A DNA stretch of 50,168 nucleotides from Actinomycetota bacterium (lineage in GTDB: Bacteria; Actinomycetota; Geothermincolia; Geothermincolales; RBG-13-55-18). The notes below the pieces were generated by a model. It searched no databases. It saw only the letters and a program-made list of their open reading frames with translations, and was not told the DNA's origin. The stretch's first letter is position 1. Every line of letters begins with the position of its first letter. Below, piece after piece: positions 32,226 to 39,936 of the stretch. The position numbers and the translations under genes are program-made. Location: assembly GCA_040757835.1 (NCBI GenBank), contig JBFLWJ010000022.1:1-50168 (forward strand), given 5' to 3'.

Positions 32226-33575
32226 TCATTCCTCGCGGCGGCTGTAGTTGAGGAAGCGGGCGTACTGGGCCTGGAAGGTCAGTTTCACCGGGCCGATGGG
32301 GCCGTTGCGGTGCTTGGCCACCTTGACGCTGGCCCGACCCCTCACCTCCTCGTTGTCCTGGTCGCGCACCTCCTCGCGGTGGATGAAGATGATGAGGTCG
32401 GCGTCCTGCTCGATTGCCCCCGATTCCCTGAGGTCGGAGAGGATGGGCTCACGGTTGTGCTTCTCCGGTTCGCGGGAGAGCTGGGAGACGGCGATGACCG
32501 GGATGTTGAAGTCCCTGCCGATGACCTTGAGGCCGCGGGAGATGGTCGCGATCTCCTGCACTCGGTTCTCCTGGCGGCGGTCCGAGGCCATGAGCTGGAT
32601 GTAGTCGATGATCACCAGCCCGATGTCGTGCTGGGTCTTGAGACGCCTTATCTTTGAGCGCAGCTCCATGACGCCGATATCCGCGTTGTCGTCGATGAAG
32701 ATGGACGCCGAGGTCAGTTCCCCCGCCGCGTCCGAGAGGCGCTGCCAGACGTCGTCATCCTTGAAACTCGACTTGAGCCTCTGGCTGTTGACGCGGGCCC
32801 GCGAGCACAGCATCCTCTTGGTCAGCTCGGAGGCGCTCATCTCCAGGCTGAAGATGGCCACCGGTATCCTCTCCTCCACCGCCACGTGGTCGGCGATGTT
32901 CAGCGCCAGCGAGGTCTTTCCCATGGAGGGGCGGGCGGCCACCACGATGAGGTCGGAGGGCTGCAGCCCCATGGTCAGCTCGTCGAGGTCGGTGAAGCCG
33001 GTGAGCACACCGGTCTCCATGGTCCCCTCGGCTATCTTCTCCAGGTCCTCGAAGGTGCTCTCCATGAGTTCCTTGATTGGCTTGATGCTCTCCCGCCGCT
33101 TGCGCTGGCCCACCTTGAAGACGGCGTCCTCGGCCTCGTCGAGGGCGTCGGCCAGGTCCTCGGGGGCGCTGTAACCCACCGCCGCCACCCGGGACGCCGC
33201 CGCGATGAGGCGGCGGTAGATGGAGAGGCGCGAGACCACTTCGGCATAGTAACGGGCGTTGGCCGGGGTGGGGACCGAGGACACGAGGTTGAGGATGTAG
33301 GAGCGGTCCCCCACCTTCTCCAGGTTGCCCTGGGCGCGCAGGGACTCTCCGATGGTGACCGGGTCCACGGGCTCACCGGAGGCGAAGAGGGAGAGGGCGG
33401 CGTCGTAGATGATGCCGTTGGATTCCTTGTAGAAGTCCTGCGCGGTGAGGACCTCGGAGACCTCGGCGATAGCCTCCTGCGAGAGGAGCATGGAGCCCAG
33501 CACCGACTCCTCCGCTTCCAGGCTGTGCGGCGGCAGGTGGTCGTGGCGGTCGAAGGCTTGGATCACGTTGCTCAT
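32226..33575 (-). CDS. dnaB: Replicative DNA helicase DnaB
   Basis: The 449-residue ring helicase that unwinds DNA at the replication fork. The N-terminal DnaB domain starts at LPPHSLEAEESVLGSMLLSQ. The RecA-like core has Walker A ARPSMGKTSLAL (about 214-225), SLEMSASELTKRMLCSRA, Walker B VIIDYIQLM and SQLSREPEKHNREPILSDLR then ESGAIEQDADLIIF. No intein is present, and length and motifs are normal. It is the last gene of the rpsF-ssb-rpsR-rplI-dnaB group, 60 bases after rplI with a small hairpin between, so part of its expression may be uncoupled. Confidence 0.97.
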   Translation of the reverse strand: MSNVIQAFDRHDHLPPHSLEAEESVLGSMLLSQEAIAEVSEVLTAQDFYKESNGIIYDAALSLFASGEPVDPVTIGESLRAQGNLEKVGDRSYILNLVSSVPTPANARYYAEVVSRLSIYRRLIAAASRVAAVGYSAPEDLADALDEAEDAVFKVGQRKRRESIKPIKELMESTFEDLEKIAEGTMETGVLTGFTDLDELTMGLQPSDLIVVAARPSMGKTSLALNIADHVAVEERIPVAIFSLEMSASELTKRMLCSRARVNSQRLKSSFKDDDVWQRLSDAAGELTSASIFIDDNADIGVMELRSKIRRLKTQHDIGLVIIDYIQLMASDRRQENRVQEIATISRGLKVIGRDFNIPVIAVSQLSREPEKHNREPILSDLRESGAIEQDADLIIFIHREEVRDQDNEEVRGRASVKVAKHRNGPIGPVKLTFQAQYARFLNYSRREE

Positions 33576-33597
33576 GCCCCTCTACCCCCCATCGCGA

Positions 33598-33620
33598 CAG
33601 GGCGGGTCGGTGGCGCCCTG
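33598..33620 (-). terminator. Hairpin between rplI and dnaB
   Basis: CAGGGCG and CGCCCTG pair around a 9-base loop in the 60-base gap. There is no U-run; it may lower read-through into dnaB or process the message. Confidence 0.3.
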
Positions 33621-33635
33621 CCCTGGAAAAATGCT

Positions 33636-34082
33636 CTATTCCGGTATCACCTTGAGATGGACGATGGCCTCGACCTGGGGGTGCAGCTTGATGCGCGCCT
33701 CGTGGAACCCCACCGTCTTTATGTGCTCGTCCATGTGGATCTTCTTGCGGTCCACCTCGATATGCAGGTCCCTCGCGAGCATGGCCGCGACGTCCTTGGA
33801 GGTGATGGTCCCGAAGAGCTTTCCCTCCTCGCCGGCCTTGGCGGCCACCTCGAAGGTGTGTCCGGTTATGGTTTGGGCGGTGTCCTCCGCCCTTTTCAGC
33901 TCACGGTCAGCCTTGGCCATCTTCTCCTTGGCCACTTGGGTGGCCTCCTTCGCCTTGCCCTTGGTCGAGCGCACGGCGAGCCCCTTGGGGATGAGCATGT
34001 TGTTGGCGTAGCCGTCCTTCACCTCGACCACGTCGCCACGGTCGCCCAGTCCCTCCACATCCGCTATCAGGATGACCTTCAA
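33636..34082 (-). CDS. rplI: Large ribosomal subunit protein bL9
   Basis: A 148-residue L9 protein binding 23S rRNA. The N-domain MKVILIADVEGLGDRGDVVE, then VKDGYANNMLIPKGLAV, is diagnostic. The long connecting helix is rich in Lys and Glu, and the C-domain has KLFGTITSKDVAAML. The start is TTG at 34082, with AAGGGAG six bases ahead; no ATG is available in the correct place. Between rpsR and dnaB as in many bacteria. Confidence 0.97.
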   Translation of the reverse strand: MKVILIADVEGLGDRGDVVEVKDGYANNMLIPKGLAVRSTKGKAKEATQVAKEKMAKADRELKRAEDTAQTITGHTFEVAAKAGEEGKLFGTITSKDVAAMLARDLHIEVDRKKIHMDEHIKTVGFHEARIKLHPQVEAIVHLKVIPE

Positions 34083-34159
34083 TGCGAACTCCCTTGTCGT
34101 CTGCGAACCTTCTCAGTATAACAAAACGGCAGGCGCCTGTTGCGGCGAAACCACGAGCC

Positions 34160-34450
34160 TTACTTGACCTCGCTCTGGCGCGAAGTGTAGGGGAGGAGGG
34201 CCATCTCCCGAGCGCTCTTGATGGCCAGGGCCAGCCTGGCCTGGTGCTGGGCGCAGTTGCCGGTGACGCGGCGCGGGCGTATCTTGCCCTTCTCCGAGAC
34301 GTACTTCTTGAGCAGGGAGACGTCCTTGTAGTCGATGAAATCCATCTTCTCGGAGCAGAAGTAACAGACCTTCTTGCGCGGCTTACGTGCGTATCCCTCA
34401 CGGGACCTCTTCTCCCTGCCGCCGGGTTTTCTTCCCTGGTTCGGACTCAT
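34160..34450 (-). CDS. rpsR: Small ribosomal subunit protein bS18
   Basis: A 96-residue S18 with a basic N-terminal extension ([20 protein letters not shown]). The Cys pair in CYFCSEK and the later NCAQHQ mark the zinc-binding form of S18. The core [20 protein letters not shown] is diagnostic. GGAGGAAAG precedes the ATG. It works with S6 in the platform of the 30S subunit; both are in this operon. Confidence 0.97.
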   Translation of the reverse strand: MSPNQGRKPGGREKRSREGYARKPRKKVCYFCSEKMDFIDYKDVSLLKKYVSEKGKIRPRRVTGNCAQHQARLALAIKSAREMALLPYTSRQSEVK

Positions 34451-34499
34451 CTTTCCTCCAGTTGCAGTTCACGTTCTCTTTATTGTGGCGCGCCTCCGG

Positions 34500-34928
34500 T
34501 TAGAAGACCACCTCGTCTTCCACGCGGGCCTCCAGGTCGGTGGAGAGATCGTCCTCGGTGAGGTCCACCTCGACCAGGTCGCTCATGCCGCCCTCCTGGC
34601 GGTCGCGGCGACCCAGGAAGACGACGCGGTCGGCCACGACCTCCACGACGGACCTCTTCTGTCCATCGTTAGCCTCCCAGCTGCGGCTCTGCAGCCGGCC
34701 GGTGATGGCTACCTGGCGTCCCTTGCTGAGATATTCCGCGCACTTCTCCGCCTGGTTGCGCCAGACGATGACGTTGAAGTAGTCGGTCTCTATCTCGCCC
34801 TGCTGGTTGGTGAAATTGCGGTTGACGGCGAGGCGCAGCGTCGCAACCGGCAATCCGCTCGGGGTGTACCTGAGTTCGGGATCCCGCGTCAGGTTCCCGA
34901 TCAGCACCACGTTGTTCAAACCAGCCAT
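34500..34928 (-). CDS. ssb: Single-stranded DNA-binding protein
   Basis: A 142-residue SSB. The OB fold is complete (NNVVLIGNLTRDPELRYTPS, then FNVIVWRNQAEKCAEYLSKG and VAITGRLQSRSWE). The C-terminal part is short and acidic. Its last residues are VEDEVVF rather than the usual DDDIPF, keeping acidic residues and the final Phe but losing the Pro, so contact with partner proteins may differ. Good GAGGAGG site. Located between rpsF and rpsR. Confidence 0.95.
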   Translation of the reverse strand: MAGLNNVVLIGNLTRDPELRYTPSGLPVATLRLAVNRNFTNQQGEIETDYFNVIVWRNQAEKCAEYLSKGRQVAITGRLQSRSWEANDGQKRSVVEVVADRVVFLGRRDRQEGGMSDLVEVDLTEDDLSTDLEARVEDEVVF

Positions 34929-35009
34929 GATATCCTCCTCTTCCGCTCTTTCCGACTCACACCCTGATGGTACCGCGGGGCAGTGACAAGGCCGCCGGCG
35001 GGCGGAAGG

Positions 35010-35303
35010 TCACTTCCGGTGGTCGATCCGGAAGATCTTGAAACGTATGATCTCGTCGGTTATGGAAAGGACGCGGTCCAGTTCCCGCACCAGTTCCTCG
35101 CCGCCCTTGAAGGTGAGCAGGACGTAATAACCGTCCGTCTCGTGTTTGATGGGGTATCCCAACCTGCGTTTCCCCCACACGTCCGCGCCGGCCATCTCGC
35201 CGCCGTCGCGGGCGACGAGGGCGGTGACCCTTTCCTGCAGGGCTTCGTACTGCTCGGGTTCCAGGTTGGGCCTGGCGATGTACATGAGCTCGTATTCGCG
35301 CAT
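35010..35303 (-). CDS. rpsF: Small ribosomal subunit protein bS6
   Basis: A 97-residue S6. REYELMYIARPNLEPEQYEA, WGKRRLGYPIKHETDGYYVL and the C-terminal FKIFRIDHRK define it. The ATG at 35303 is three bases after the AGGAGGTG core; the GTG at 35309 lies within that site and is not the start. First gene of the operon. Length is normal. Confidence 0.96.
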   Translation of the reverse strand: MREYELMYIARPNLEPEQYEALQERVTALVARDGGEMAGADVWGKRRLGYPIKHETDGYYVLLTFKGGEELVRELDRVLSITDEIIRFKIFRIDHRK

Positions 35304-35325
35304 CTTCACCTCCTTTGGTCTAGCG

Positions 35326-35379
35326 GCCCCCGGTCCGTGCCGGGAGCAGGAGCAGCGTCGAGCACAAGTCCAGATTATA
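35326..35379 (-). promoter_or_regulatory. Promoter -10 box and leader hairpin of the rpsF operon
   Basis: TATAAT on the minus strand at 35379-35374 is a perfect -10; the -35 is weak. In the ~60-base leader, GCTCCCGG (35347-35340) pairs with CCGGGGGC (35333-35326) around a 6-base loop. Many bacteria have an S6:S18-binding leader here; this hairpin could be its counterpart, but I cannot confirm the conserved bases. Confidence 0.45.
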
Positions 35380-35494
35380 GCACCCGCCTGCCCGCCATGC
35401 TACAGAGCGAGCAGGGAGGACGGCGTACGCACTATGGCGGGGCGCCCGATTGAGATAGAATGAGGTTGCATATCAGGAACAAGGAGGTGCGGCC

Positions 35495-35770
35495 ATGCTT
35501 CTGACCAACTATATGGAGGAAGTTGTGGACAGGACCCTGGAAGAGATACTGGGCTTCCGCGACGACATCTGCAAGTGCGAGAGGTGCAAGCTGGACATCA
35601 AGGCGTTGGCCTTGAACCACCTCCCCCCCAAGTACGTGGTGACGGACAAGGGTTATATTTACACCAAGGTCAACGAACTGGAGAGCCAGTTCAAGGCGGA
35701 CATCACCGTTGCGGTCACCAACGCCATCAAGATCATCCGCAAGAACCCCCGCCACGAAGAGGGCTGCTGA
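35495..35770 (+). CDS. ComFB-like late competence family protein
   Basis: A 91-residue protein of the ComFB family (PF10719). The diagnostic pattern is present: NYMEEVVDRTLEEIL, then CKCERCKLDIKALALNHLPP with three Cys, KYVVTDKG and YIYTKVNE. Some family members bind c-di-nucleotides or support competence; the role here is not known. AAGGAGGTG is well placed before the ATG. It is divergent from rpsF. Confidence 0.85.
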   Translation: MLLTNYMEEVVDRTLEEILGFRDDICKCERCKLDIKALALNHLPPKYVVTDKGYIYTKVNELESQFKADITVAVTNAIKIIRKNPRHEEGC

Positions 35771-35898
35771 GAGTAAAGCGGACGATAACAACCGGTCGGC
35801 CACGCGGCACCCCGGCAGTGAAATATCCATCCCATTTGCAATACCGCCTCAGGCAAAGGTGATAGCATTCAGGCATGGACGCGGCAGAAGGAGAGCGC

Positions 35899-36591
35899 AT
35901 GCGCATACGATCATGTCATCCTCTGGATGTGAGCGTGGCCGAGGCCAGGGTTATCCAGGAAGGCCTGCGCCGCGAGGTGCGCGAAGAGCCGTTGCTGGAT
36001 CCGGCCGCGGTGCGGACGGTGGCGGGGACCGACATCTCCTACCTGCGCGAGAGCCGGCTGGCCCTGGGCGCGGTGGTGCTCATGAGCTTTCCCCGCCTGG
36101 AGGTGCTGGAGGTGCACACCTCGGTCCTGCGGGTCGAATTTCCCTATGTGCCGGGGCTGCTCTCGTTCCGGGAACTGCCCGCTCTGCTGCCCGCCCTGGA
36201 GGCCCTGGGGCGGAAGCCGGACCTCATCCTCGCGGACGGGCATGGGCTGGCCCACCCCCGCGGCTTCGGCCTCGCCTCGCATCTGGGGGTGCTCACCGGC
36301 ATCCCCACCGTCGGCTGCGCCAAGTCCCGGCTGGTGGGCGAGGCGGCGGAGCCCGGACCCGAGGTGGGGGACTGGGAGCCGCTTATCTACCAGGAGAGGG
36401 CGGTGGGGGCGGTGCTGCGCACCCGCAGGGGCGTGAAACCCCTCTACATCTCCGTGGGGCACCTGGTGGACCTGCCAACCTCGCTGCGCATGGTCCTTTC
36501 CTGCCTGCGCGGGGTGAGGCTGCCCGAGCCCCAGCGGCGTGCCCACGCCACAGCCGGGCAACTGAAGCGCGAAGCGAAGGAAAGCCACTGA
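35899..36591 (+). CDS. nfi: Endonuclease V
   Basis: A 230-residue deaminated-base repair nuclease that cuts the second phosphodiester bond 3' of deoxyinosine. The metal-binding acidic residues are visible as D45 (VAGTDISY), E91 (SFRELP) and D113 (LILADGHGLAHPR). The wedge motif FPYVPGLLSFRE and the Lys of CAKSRLVG are also present. The ATG at 35899 follows AAGGAGAG; an earlier ATG at 35875 lacks a good site. Length is normal. It is a single gene, 128 bases after comFB. Confidence 0.93.
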   Translation: MRIRSCHPLDVSVAEARVIQEGLRREVREEPLLDPAAVRTVAGTDISYLRESRLALGAVVLMSFPRLEVLEVHTSVLRVEFPYVPGLLSFRELPALLPALEALGRKPDLILADGHGLAHPRGFGLASHLGVLTGIPTVGCAKSRLVGEAAEPGPEVGDWEPLIYQERAVGAVLRTRRGVKPLYISVGHLVDLPTSLRMVLSCLRGVRLPEPQRRAHATAGQLKREAKESH

Positions 36592-36766
36592 TGCCGGTGG
36601 TGATCAGATCGAGGGCGAGATTATCATGAGAAATGTTATCGTCTCGATAGTATTGGCTCTTGCCTAAAAGGAGCAACAAGAAAGAAGGAAGTACGAAGAT
36701 GAAGAAGAATACATGGATGAATCCAGCGATGAAAGTACATAGTAAAGATGAGGGTCAGCTCGGCTA

Positions 36767-36866
36767 CCAGCATAGAGCGCTCATCCAGGTGATAGGCCTT
36801 GCGCAGAGAGGCTGGGATCACCGTCGTTCCGCGCCTCCCCATCTTTAATGCTTCATCTCTGCTCAT
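36767..36866 (-). pseudogene. Truncated AbrB/SpoVT-like antitoxin remnant
   Basis: The minus-strand frame from ATG 36866 reads MSRDEALKMGRRGTTVIPAS, then LRKAYHLDERSMLVAE, the N-terminal swapped-hairpin DNA-binding half of an AbrB-type protein. After LVAE the frame runs into unrelated hydrophobic sequence (to 36636), and neither alternative frame restores the domain, so the 3' half is lost. No toxin gene is adjacent. The rest of the 36592-37016 gap is AT-richer and shows no gene; TGTCCG/CGGACA (about 36975-36997) can form a hairpin. Confidence 0.45.
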
Positions 36867-37016
36867 CCTCAACTGCCTCCGATATTCGGAAATACTAAGG
36901 TATTTCAATCCCCATTGCTCCCGAGAGCAAACCACCAGCTGGAATATGTTAGTGCCCAGTTTTCAAGCTTAAACTGTCCGCTTTTGGGTTTCGGACAAGA
37001 AACGAAGCCGCAAACC

Positions 37017-37045
37017 TTGACAGAAGCGCAGGTGGGGGCCATAAT
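37017..37045 (+). promoter_or_regulatory. Promoter of the tryptophan-attenuated trpB2 gene
   Basis: TTGACA (37017-37022) and CATAAT (37040-37045) are 17 bases apart. The predicted start near 37052 gives a ~32-base lead to the leader peptide GTG at 37084. Confidence 0.7.
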
Positions 37046-37083
37046 CAATCCACGTCGAGATCATCCAGGAAAAGGATGGAAAC

Positions 37084-37173
37084 GTGAGCGAGGTTATCGG
37101 ACGCAGCAGAGGAGTCTTCACCTGGTGGTGGCGGACCCGCCGTGGCGGTGTTTGCCCACCGTGCATCTGGTAA
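37084..37173 (+). CDS. trpL: Trp leader peptide with three consecutive Trp codons
   Basis: A 29-codon reading frame with GTG start and AAAGGA about eight bases upstream. The sequence runs [13 protein letters not shown], then three TGG codons (37123-37131), then [12 protein letters not shown], one more TGG and TAA (37171-37173). Trp is coded by four of 29 codons. It lies between a strong promoter and a terminator hairpin ahead of trpB2, the layout of ribosome-mediated Trp attenuation. When charged tRNA-Trp is short, the ribosome would stall at the three TGG codons and leave 37140-37146 free to pair with 37194-37200; otherwise it moves on to the stop codon, covers that segment, and the terminator forms. 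Confidence 0.8.
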   Translation: MSEVIGRSRGVFTWWWRTRRGGVCPPCIW

Positions 37174-37200
37174 CCGAGGGCAGGCATCAACGGGCCACGG
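37140..37200 (+). promoter_or_regulatory. Antiterminator pairing of the trpB2 attenuator
   Basis: CCGTGGC (37140-37146), nine bases after the Trp codons, is perfectly complementary to GCCACGG (37194-37200), which is also the 5' arm of the terminator. The two pairings exclude each other. Confidence 0.7.
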
Positions 37201-37225
37201 AGAGGAAAAGCTCCGTGGCCGTTTT
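37193..37225 (+). terminator. Attenuator terminator ahead of trpB2
   Basis: GGCCACGGAG (37193-37202) and CTCCGTGGCC (37211-37220) form a perfect 10-bp stem with an 8-base loop, followed by GTTTTC. It lies 20 bases after the leader peptide stop and 85 bases before the trpB2 ATG. Confidence 0.8.
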
Positions 37226-37309
37226 CTATGCATAGACAGGGAAAGGAGCTGGGAGCAGGCAGAGATTTTTCCATTCATGGACGGAGAAAGGAGTCAGGAG
37301 GAGAGAACG

Positions 37310-38617
37310 ATGGCTGAAAAACCGAAATCGATCCGATTGTCCGAAGAGCACATCCCGGAGGCCTGGTACAACGTGCAGCCCGACCTCCCGAAGCCCCTGG
37401 CGCCGCCACTGCACCCCGTGACCAGGGAGCCGGCGGGCCCGGACGACTTCGCCCCGCTCTTCCCGATGGGCCTGATCATGCAGGAGGTGAGCCAGGAGCG
37501 CTATATCGAGATCCCTCCGGAGGTGCGCGAGATCTACAAGATCTGGAGGCCCACCTCGCTGGTGCGGGCGCTCAGGCTGGAGCAGCGCCTGCAGACCCCG
37601 GCACGTATCTACTTCAAGAACGAGGGCGAGAGCCCGGCGGGCAGCCACAAGCCCAACACCGCCATCGCCCAGGCCTACTACAACAAGAAGGAAGGGGTGA
37701 GGAAGCTCACCACCGAGACCGGCGCCGGGCAGTGGGGGAGCGCCCTCTCCCTGGGCTGCAACTTCTTCGACCTGGAGCTTCAGGTGTTCATGGTACGCTC
37801 GAGCTACGCTCAGAAACCCTATCGTCGTTCCATGATGGAGACCTGGGGGGCGCAGGTGGCGGCGAGTCCCAGCGAGCTGACGGAGTTCGGCAAGAAGATG
37901 CTCGCGGAGTACCCGGATACGCCGGGGAGCCTGGGCATCGCTATCTCCGAGGCCGTGGAGCAGGCGGTGCAGGCTGACGACGTCAAGTACAGCCTGGGCA
38001 GCGTGCTAAACCACGTGCTGCTGCATCAGACGGTCATCGGCCTAGAGGCCAAGAAGGCCTTCGAGATGTTCGACGACTACCCGGACATGGTCATCGGCTG
38101 TGTGGGCGGGGGCTCCAACTTCGGCGGCGTGGCCCTGCCCTTCGTCAAGGAGAAGCTCGACGGCAGCGACATCCGTCTCATCGCCGTGGAGCCCACATCC
38201 TGCGCCACCCTGACCACGGGGCGCTACGAATACGACTACGGGGACACCGCGGGCATGGCGCCCATCGTGCTCATGTACACCCTGGGTCACGATTTCGTGC
38301 CCCCGCCGTCCCATGCCGGGGGTCTCAGGTATCATGGCGACTCCCCCATCATCAGCCTGCTGGTCAAAGAAGGCGTCATGGAGGCCCGGGCTTACCACCA
38401 GGTGGAGATCTTCGACGCGGCGATCACCTTCGCCCAGACCGAGGGCATCGTGCCGGCGCCCGAGACCTCCCACGCCATTAAGGCGGTTATCGACGAGGCG
38501 GTGAAGTGCCGGGAGAGCGGCGAGTCCAAGTGCATCTTCTTCAACTTTTCCGGCCACGGCATGCTCGACCTGTCGGCCTACGACGACTACCACAGCGGCA
38601 AGCTGAACGACGTGTAG
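37310..38617 (+). CDS. trpB2: TrpB2-type tryptophan synthase beta chain
   Basis: A 435-residue PLP enzyme that joins indole and serine to tryptophan. It belongs to the TrpB2 branch (long N-terminus with [20 protein letters not shown] then [10 protein letters not shown], and no TrpA gene nearby). The PLP Lys is K114 in [33 protein letters not shown] (phosphate loop) and FSGHGMLDL are present. The ATG at 37310 has AGGAGGAG six bases ahead. The Trp attenuator just upstream is direct evidence that the gene answers to tryptophan supply. Without TrpA it probably salvages indole or works with a distant partner. Confidence 0.94.
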   Translation: MAEKPKSIRLSEEHIPEAWYNVQPDLPKPLAPPLHPVTREPAGPDDFAPLFPMGLIMQEVSQERYIEIPPEVREIYKIWRPTSLVRALRLEQRLQTPARIYFKNEGESPAGSHKPNTAIAQAYYNKKEGVRKLTTETGAGQWGSALSLGCNFFDLELQVFMVRSSYAQKPYRRSMMETWGAQVAASPSELTEFGKKMLAEYPDTPGSLGIAISEAVEQAVQADDVKYSLGSVLNHVLLHQTVIGLEAKKAFEMFDDYPDMVIGCVGGGSNFGGVALPFVKEKLDGSDIRLIAVEPTSCATLTTGRYEYDYGDTAGMAPIVLMYTLGHDFVPPPSHAGGLRYHGDSPIISLLVKEGVMEARAYHQVEIFDAAITFAQTEGIVPAPETSHAIKAVIDEAVKCRESGESKCIFFNFSGHGMLDLSAYDDYHSGKLNDV

Positions 38618-38634
38618 CCGCAAGCACCGAAGTG

Positions 38635-38675
38635 ACAGAGGAGGAGGGGGCCGCGGGGCGGTCCCCTCTCTCTGT
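38635..38675 (+). terminator. Hairpin after trpB2
   Basis: ACAGAG...AGGGG (38635-38650) pairs with CCCCTCTCTCTGT (38663-38675) with small bulges, and GC-rich bases close the loop. It starts 17 bases after the trpB2 stop. The run after it is not U-rich. Confidence 0.55.
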
Positions 38676-38826
38676 GGCGGACGTGACGAAGACAGCCATC
38701 GGTTGCTCGCCTTAACCGTGCGCGTTCCGCCCGGACCGGAAGAGGATGGTTCGCGACCAGCGCGCTTTTCAGCGGGGACCTGCCGGAACCGCACGTTTTC
38801 GGGACGGTGCGGTCTTCCGCGTCCGC

Positions 38827-38832
38827 TATAAT
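38827..38832 (+). promoter_or_regulatory. Perfect -10 box just before the lipoprotein start
   Basis: TATAAT ends 7 bases before the ATG at 38839, so the predicted transcript start falls at the start codon. The -35 region is poor. GGGGG between the box and the ATG is too close to act as a usual ribosome site; a leaderless message is likely. Confidence 0.45.
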
Positions 38833-38838
38833 GGGGGC

Positions 38839-39336
38839 ATGAAAAGAACGGGTGCTTTCGCCATCGCGCTGCTGCTGCTCCTGCAGGCGCTGGCCTTCAT
38901 GGCCGGTTGCGGCGGCGGAGACCGGCAGGGGTTCGAGGAGGAGGCGGTGGACTACGCCATCGAGAACATCCTCATCCCCGAGAACCGCGACTCCGACTTC
39001 GTCGTGGAGTGGATGAGGAAACCCGCCAGCGTCGCGGAGGATTCCCCCGAGGAGCTGGGACTGCGCTTCTGGAAGTGGGAAGGCGGGGCCCTGAGCGAGA
39101 TCACCCTGGAGGAATTCGGGGACCTGGCCGCGCAGAGAGAGGTGGGGGACCCCCGCGTCTGGATCTACAGCCAGCATTCCATCACGGTGATGGAGGCGGA
39201 CGAGGAGAAGGGGGAGGCGGTGGTGGAGGTCGGCTCCCTCTATGGCCCCCTCGCGGGCTCCGGCGTCCGTTACCTGCTGCGCAAGGGCGAGGACGGCTGG
39301 GAGCAGGTCTCGGAGCAGACGGTCTGGGTGTCGTGA
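38839..39336 (+). CDS. Predicted lipoprotein, unknown function
   Basis: A 165-residue protein with a clear lipoprotein signal (KRTGAFAIALLLLLQAL, then AFMAGCGGG; lipobox MAGC). The mature part is acidic, begins with a helix (GFEEEAVDYAIENIL) and continues with mixed alpha/beta sequence (DSDFVVEWMRKPASVAED, then ITVMEADEEKGEAVVEVGSL and YLLRKGEDGWEQVSEQTV), similar in pattern to NTF2-like or DUF4878-type lipoproteins. The frame extends back to 38746 without a start site. The next lipoprotein starts 21 bases after its stop, so the two form an operon. Confidence 0.78.
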   Translation: MKRTGAFAIALLLLLQALAFMAGCGGGDRQGFEEEAVDYAIENILIPENRDSDFVVEWMRKPASVAEDSPEELGLRFWKWEGGALSEITLEEFGDLAAQREVGDPRVWIYSQHSITVMEADEEKGEAVVEVGSLYGPLAGSGVRYLLRKGEDGWEQVSEQTVWVS

Positions 39337-39357
39337 CCGCGCGTTGGGGGAGAGCGC

Positions 39358-39912
39358 ATGGGTAAGGGGCATACATCTTCAGGGACTCCCTCCGCCGCCA
39401 CTGGCGCCTTTTCCGGCCGCTGCCGCGCCGGGGGACGGCCTGGCCGGTGTTCGCGCGGCCGCGCCTCCGCAGTGCTGATGGCCGTTTCCTGCCTGGCCCT
39501 GCTCGCGACCGCCGCCGGCTGCGGAGGCGAGGTCCCCGATGCCCGTCCCCGGGAGGTGCAGGTGGCGGAAGCGGCGCTGCAGGCGGCGCTGGCCGGGGAG
39601 AAGGCCGAGTTCGTTGGGTACGTTGCCCCGTCTTTCCTGGAGCAGGCGCGGGCGGAGATGCCGGACGCGGGGGACGAGGTCCTGGGCGGGGTGCTCATCG
39701 CCGGCTTCCTGGAGGACATCCCGTTCACCGGGATAGTGGCGCCGCAGTACAGTTACCTCGGATATGCGAGCACGGGCAAGGCAGCCGTCTATATCTGGGG
39801 CCGTTTTACGGGCGCCGATGGCGATGAGATGGTCATCGAGGAGGCGGATGCCATCAGGATACCGCTGGTCGGCGAGGACGGACGCCCCTACCTCGACCTC
39901 CTCGACCTCTGA
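39358..39912 (+). CDS. Predicted lipoprotein, unknown function
   Basis: A 184-residue protein. The N-terminus is long and basic (about 37 residues), then comes a hydrophobic segment (AVLMAVSCLALLATAAGCGG) with lipobox TAAGC. GGGGGAG before the ATG at 39358 supports that start; if it is wrong, an internal Met at residue 41 gives a shorter signal. The mature part starts with a helix (REVQVAEAALQAALAGEKAE) and ends in strands (YLGYASTGKAAVYIWGRFTG) typical of NTF2-like folds. Second gene of a lipoprotein pair, convergent with the GH51 gene. Confidence 0.75.
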   Translation: MGKGHTSSGTPSAATGAFSGRCRAGGRPGRCSRGRASAVLMAVSCLALLATAAGCGGEVPDARPREVQVAEAALQAALAGEKAEFVGYVAPSFLEQARAEMPDAGDEVLGGVLIAGFLEDIPFTGIVAPQYSYLGYASTGKAAVYIWGRFTGADGDEMVIEEADAIRIPLVGEDGRPYLDLLDL

Positions 39913-39936
39913 CCCGAAAGGCCTCGCCGCTTTTTC

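Noticed and set aside
32886..34121. A 411-codon plus-strand frame over dnaB and rplI
   Set aside because: Antisense shadow of two certain genes; no recognisable motif.
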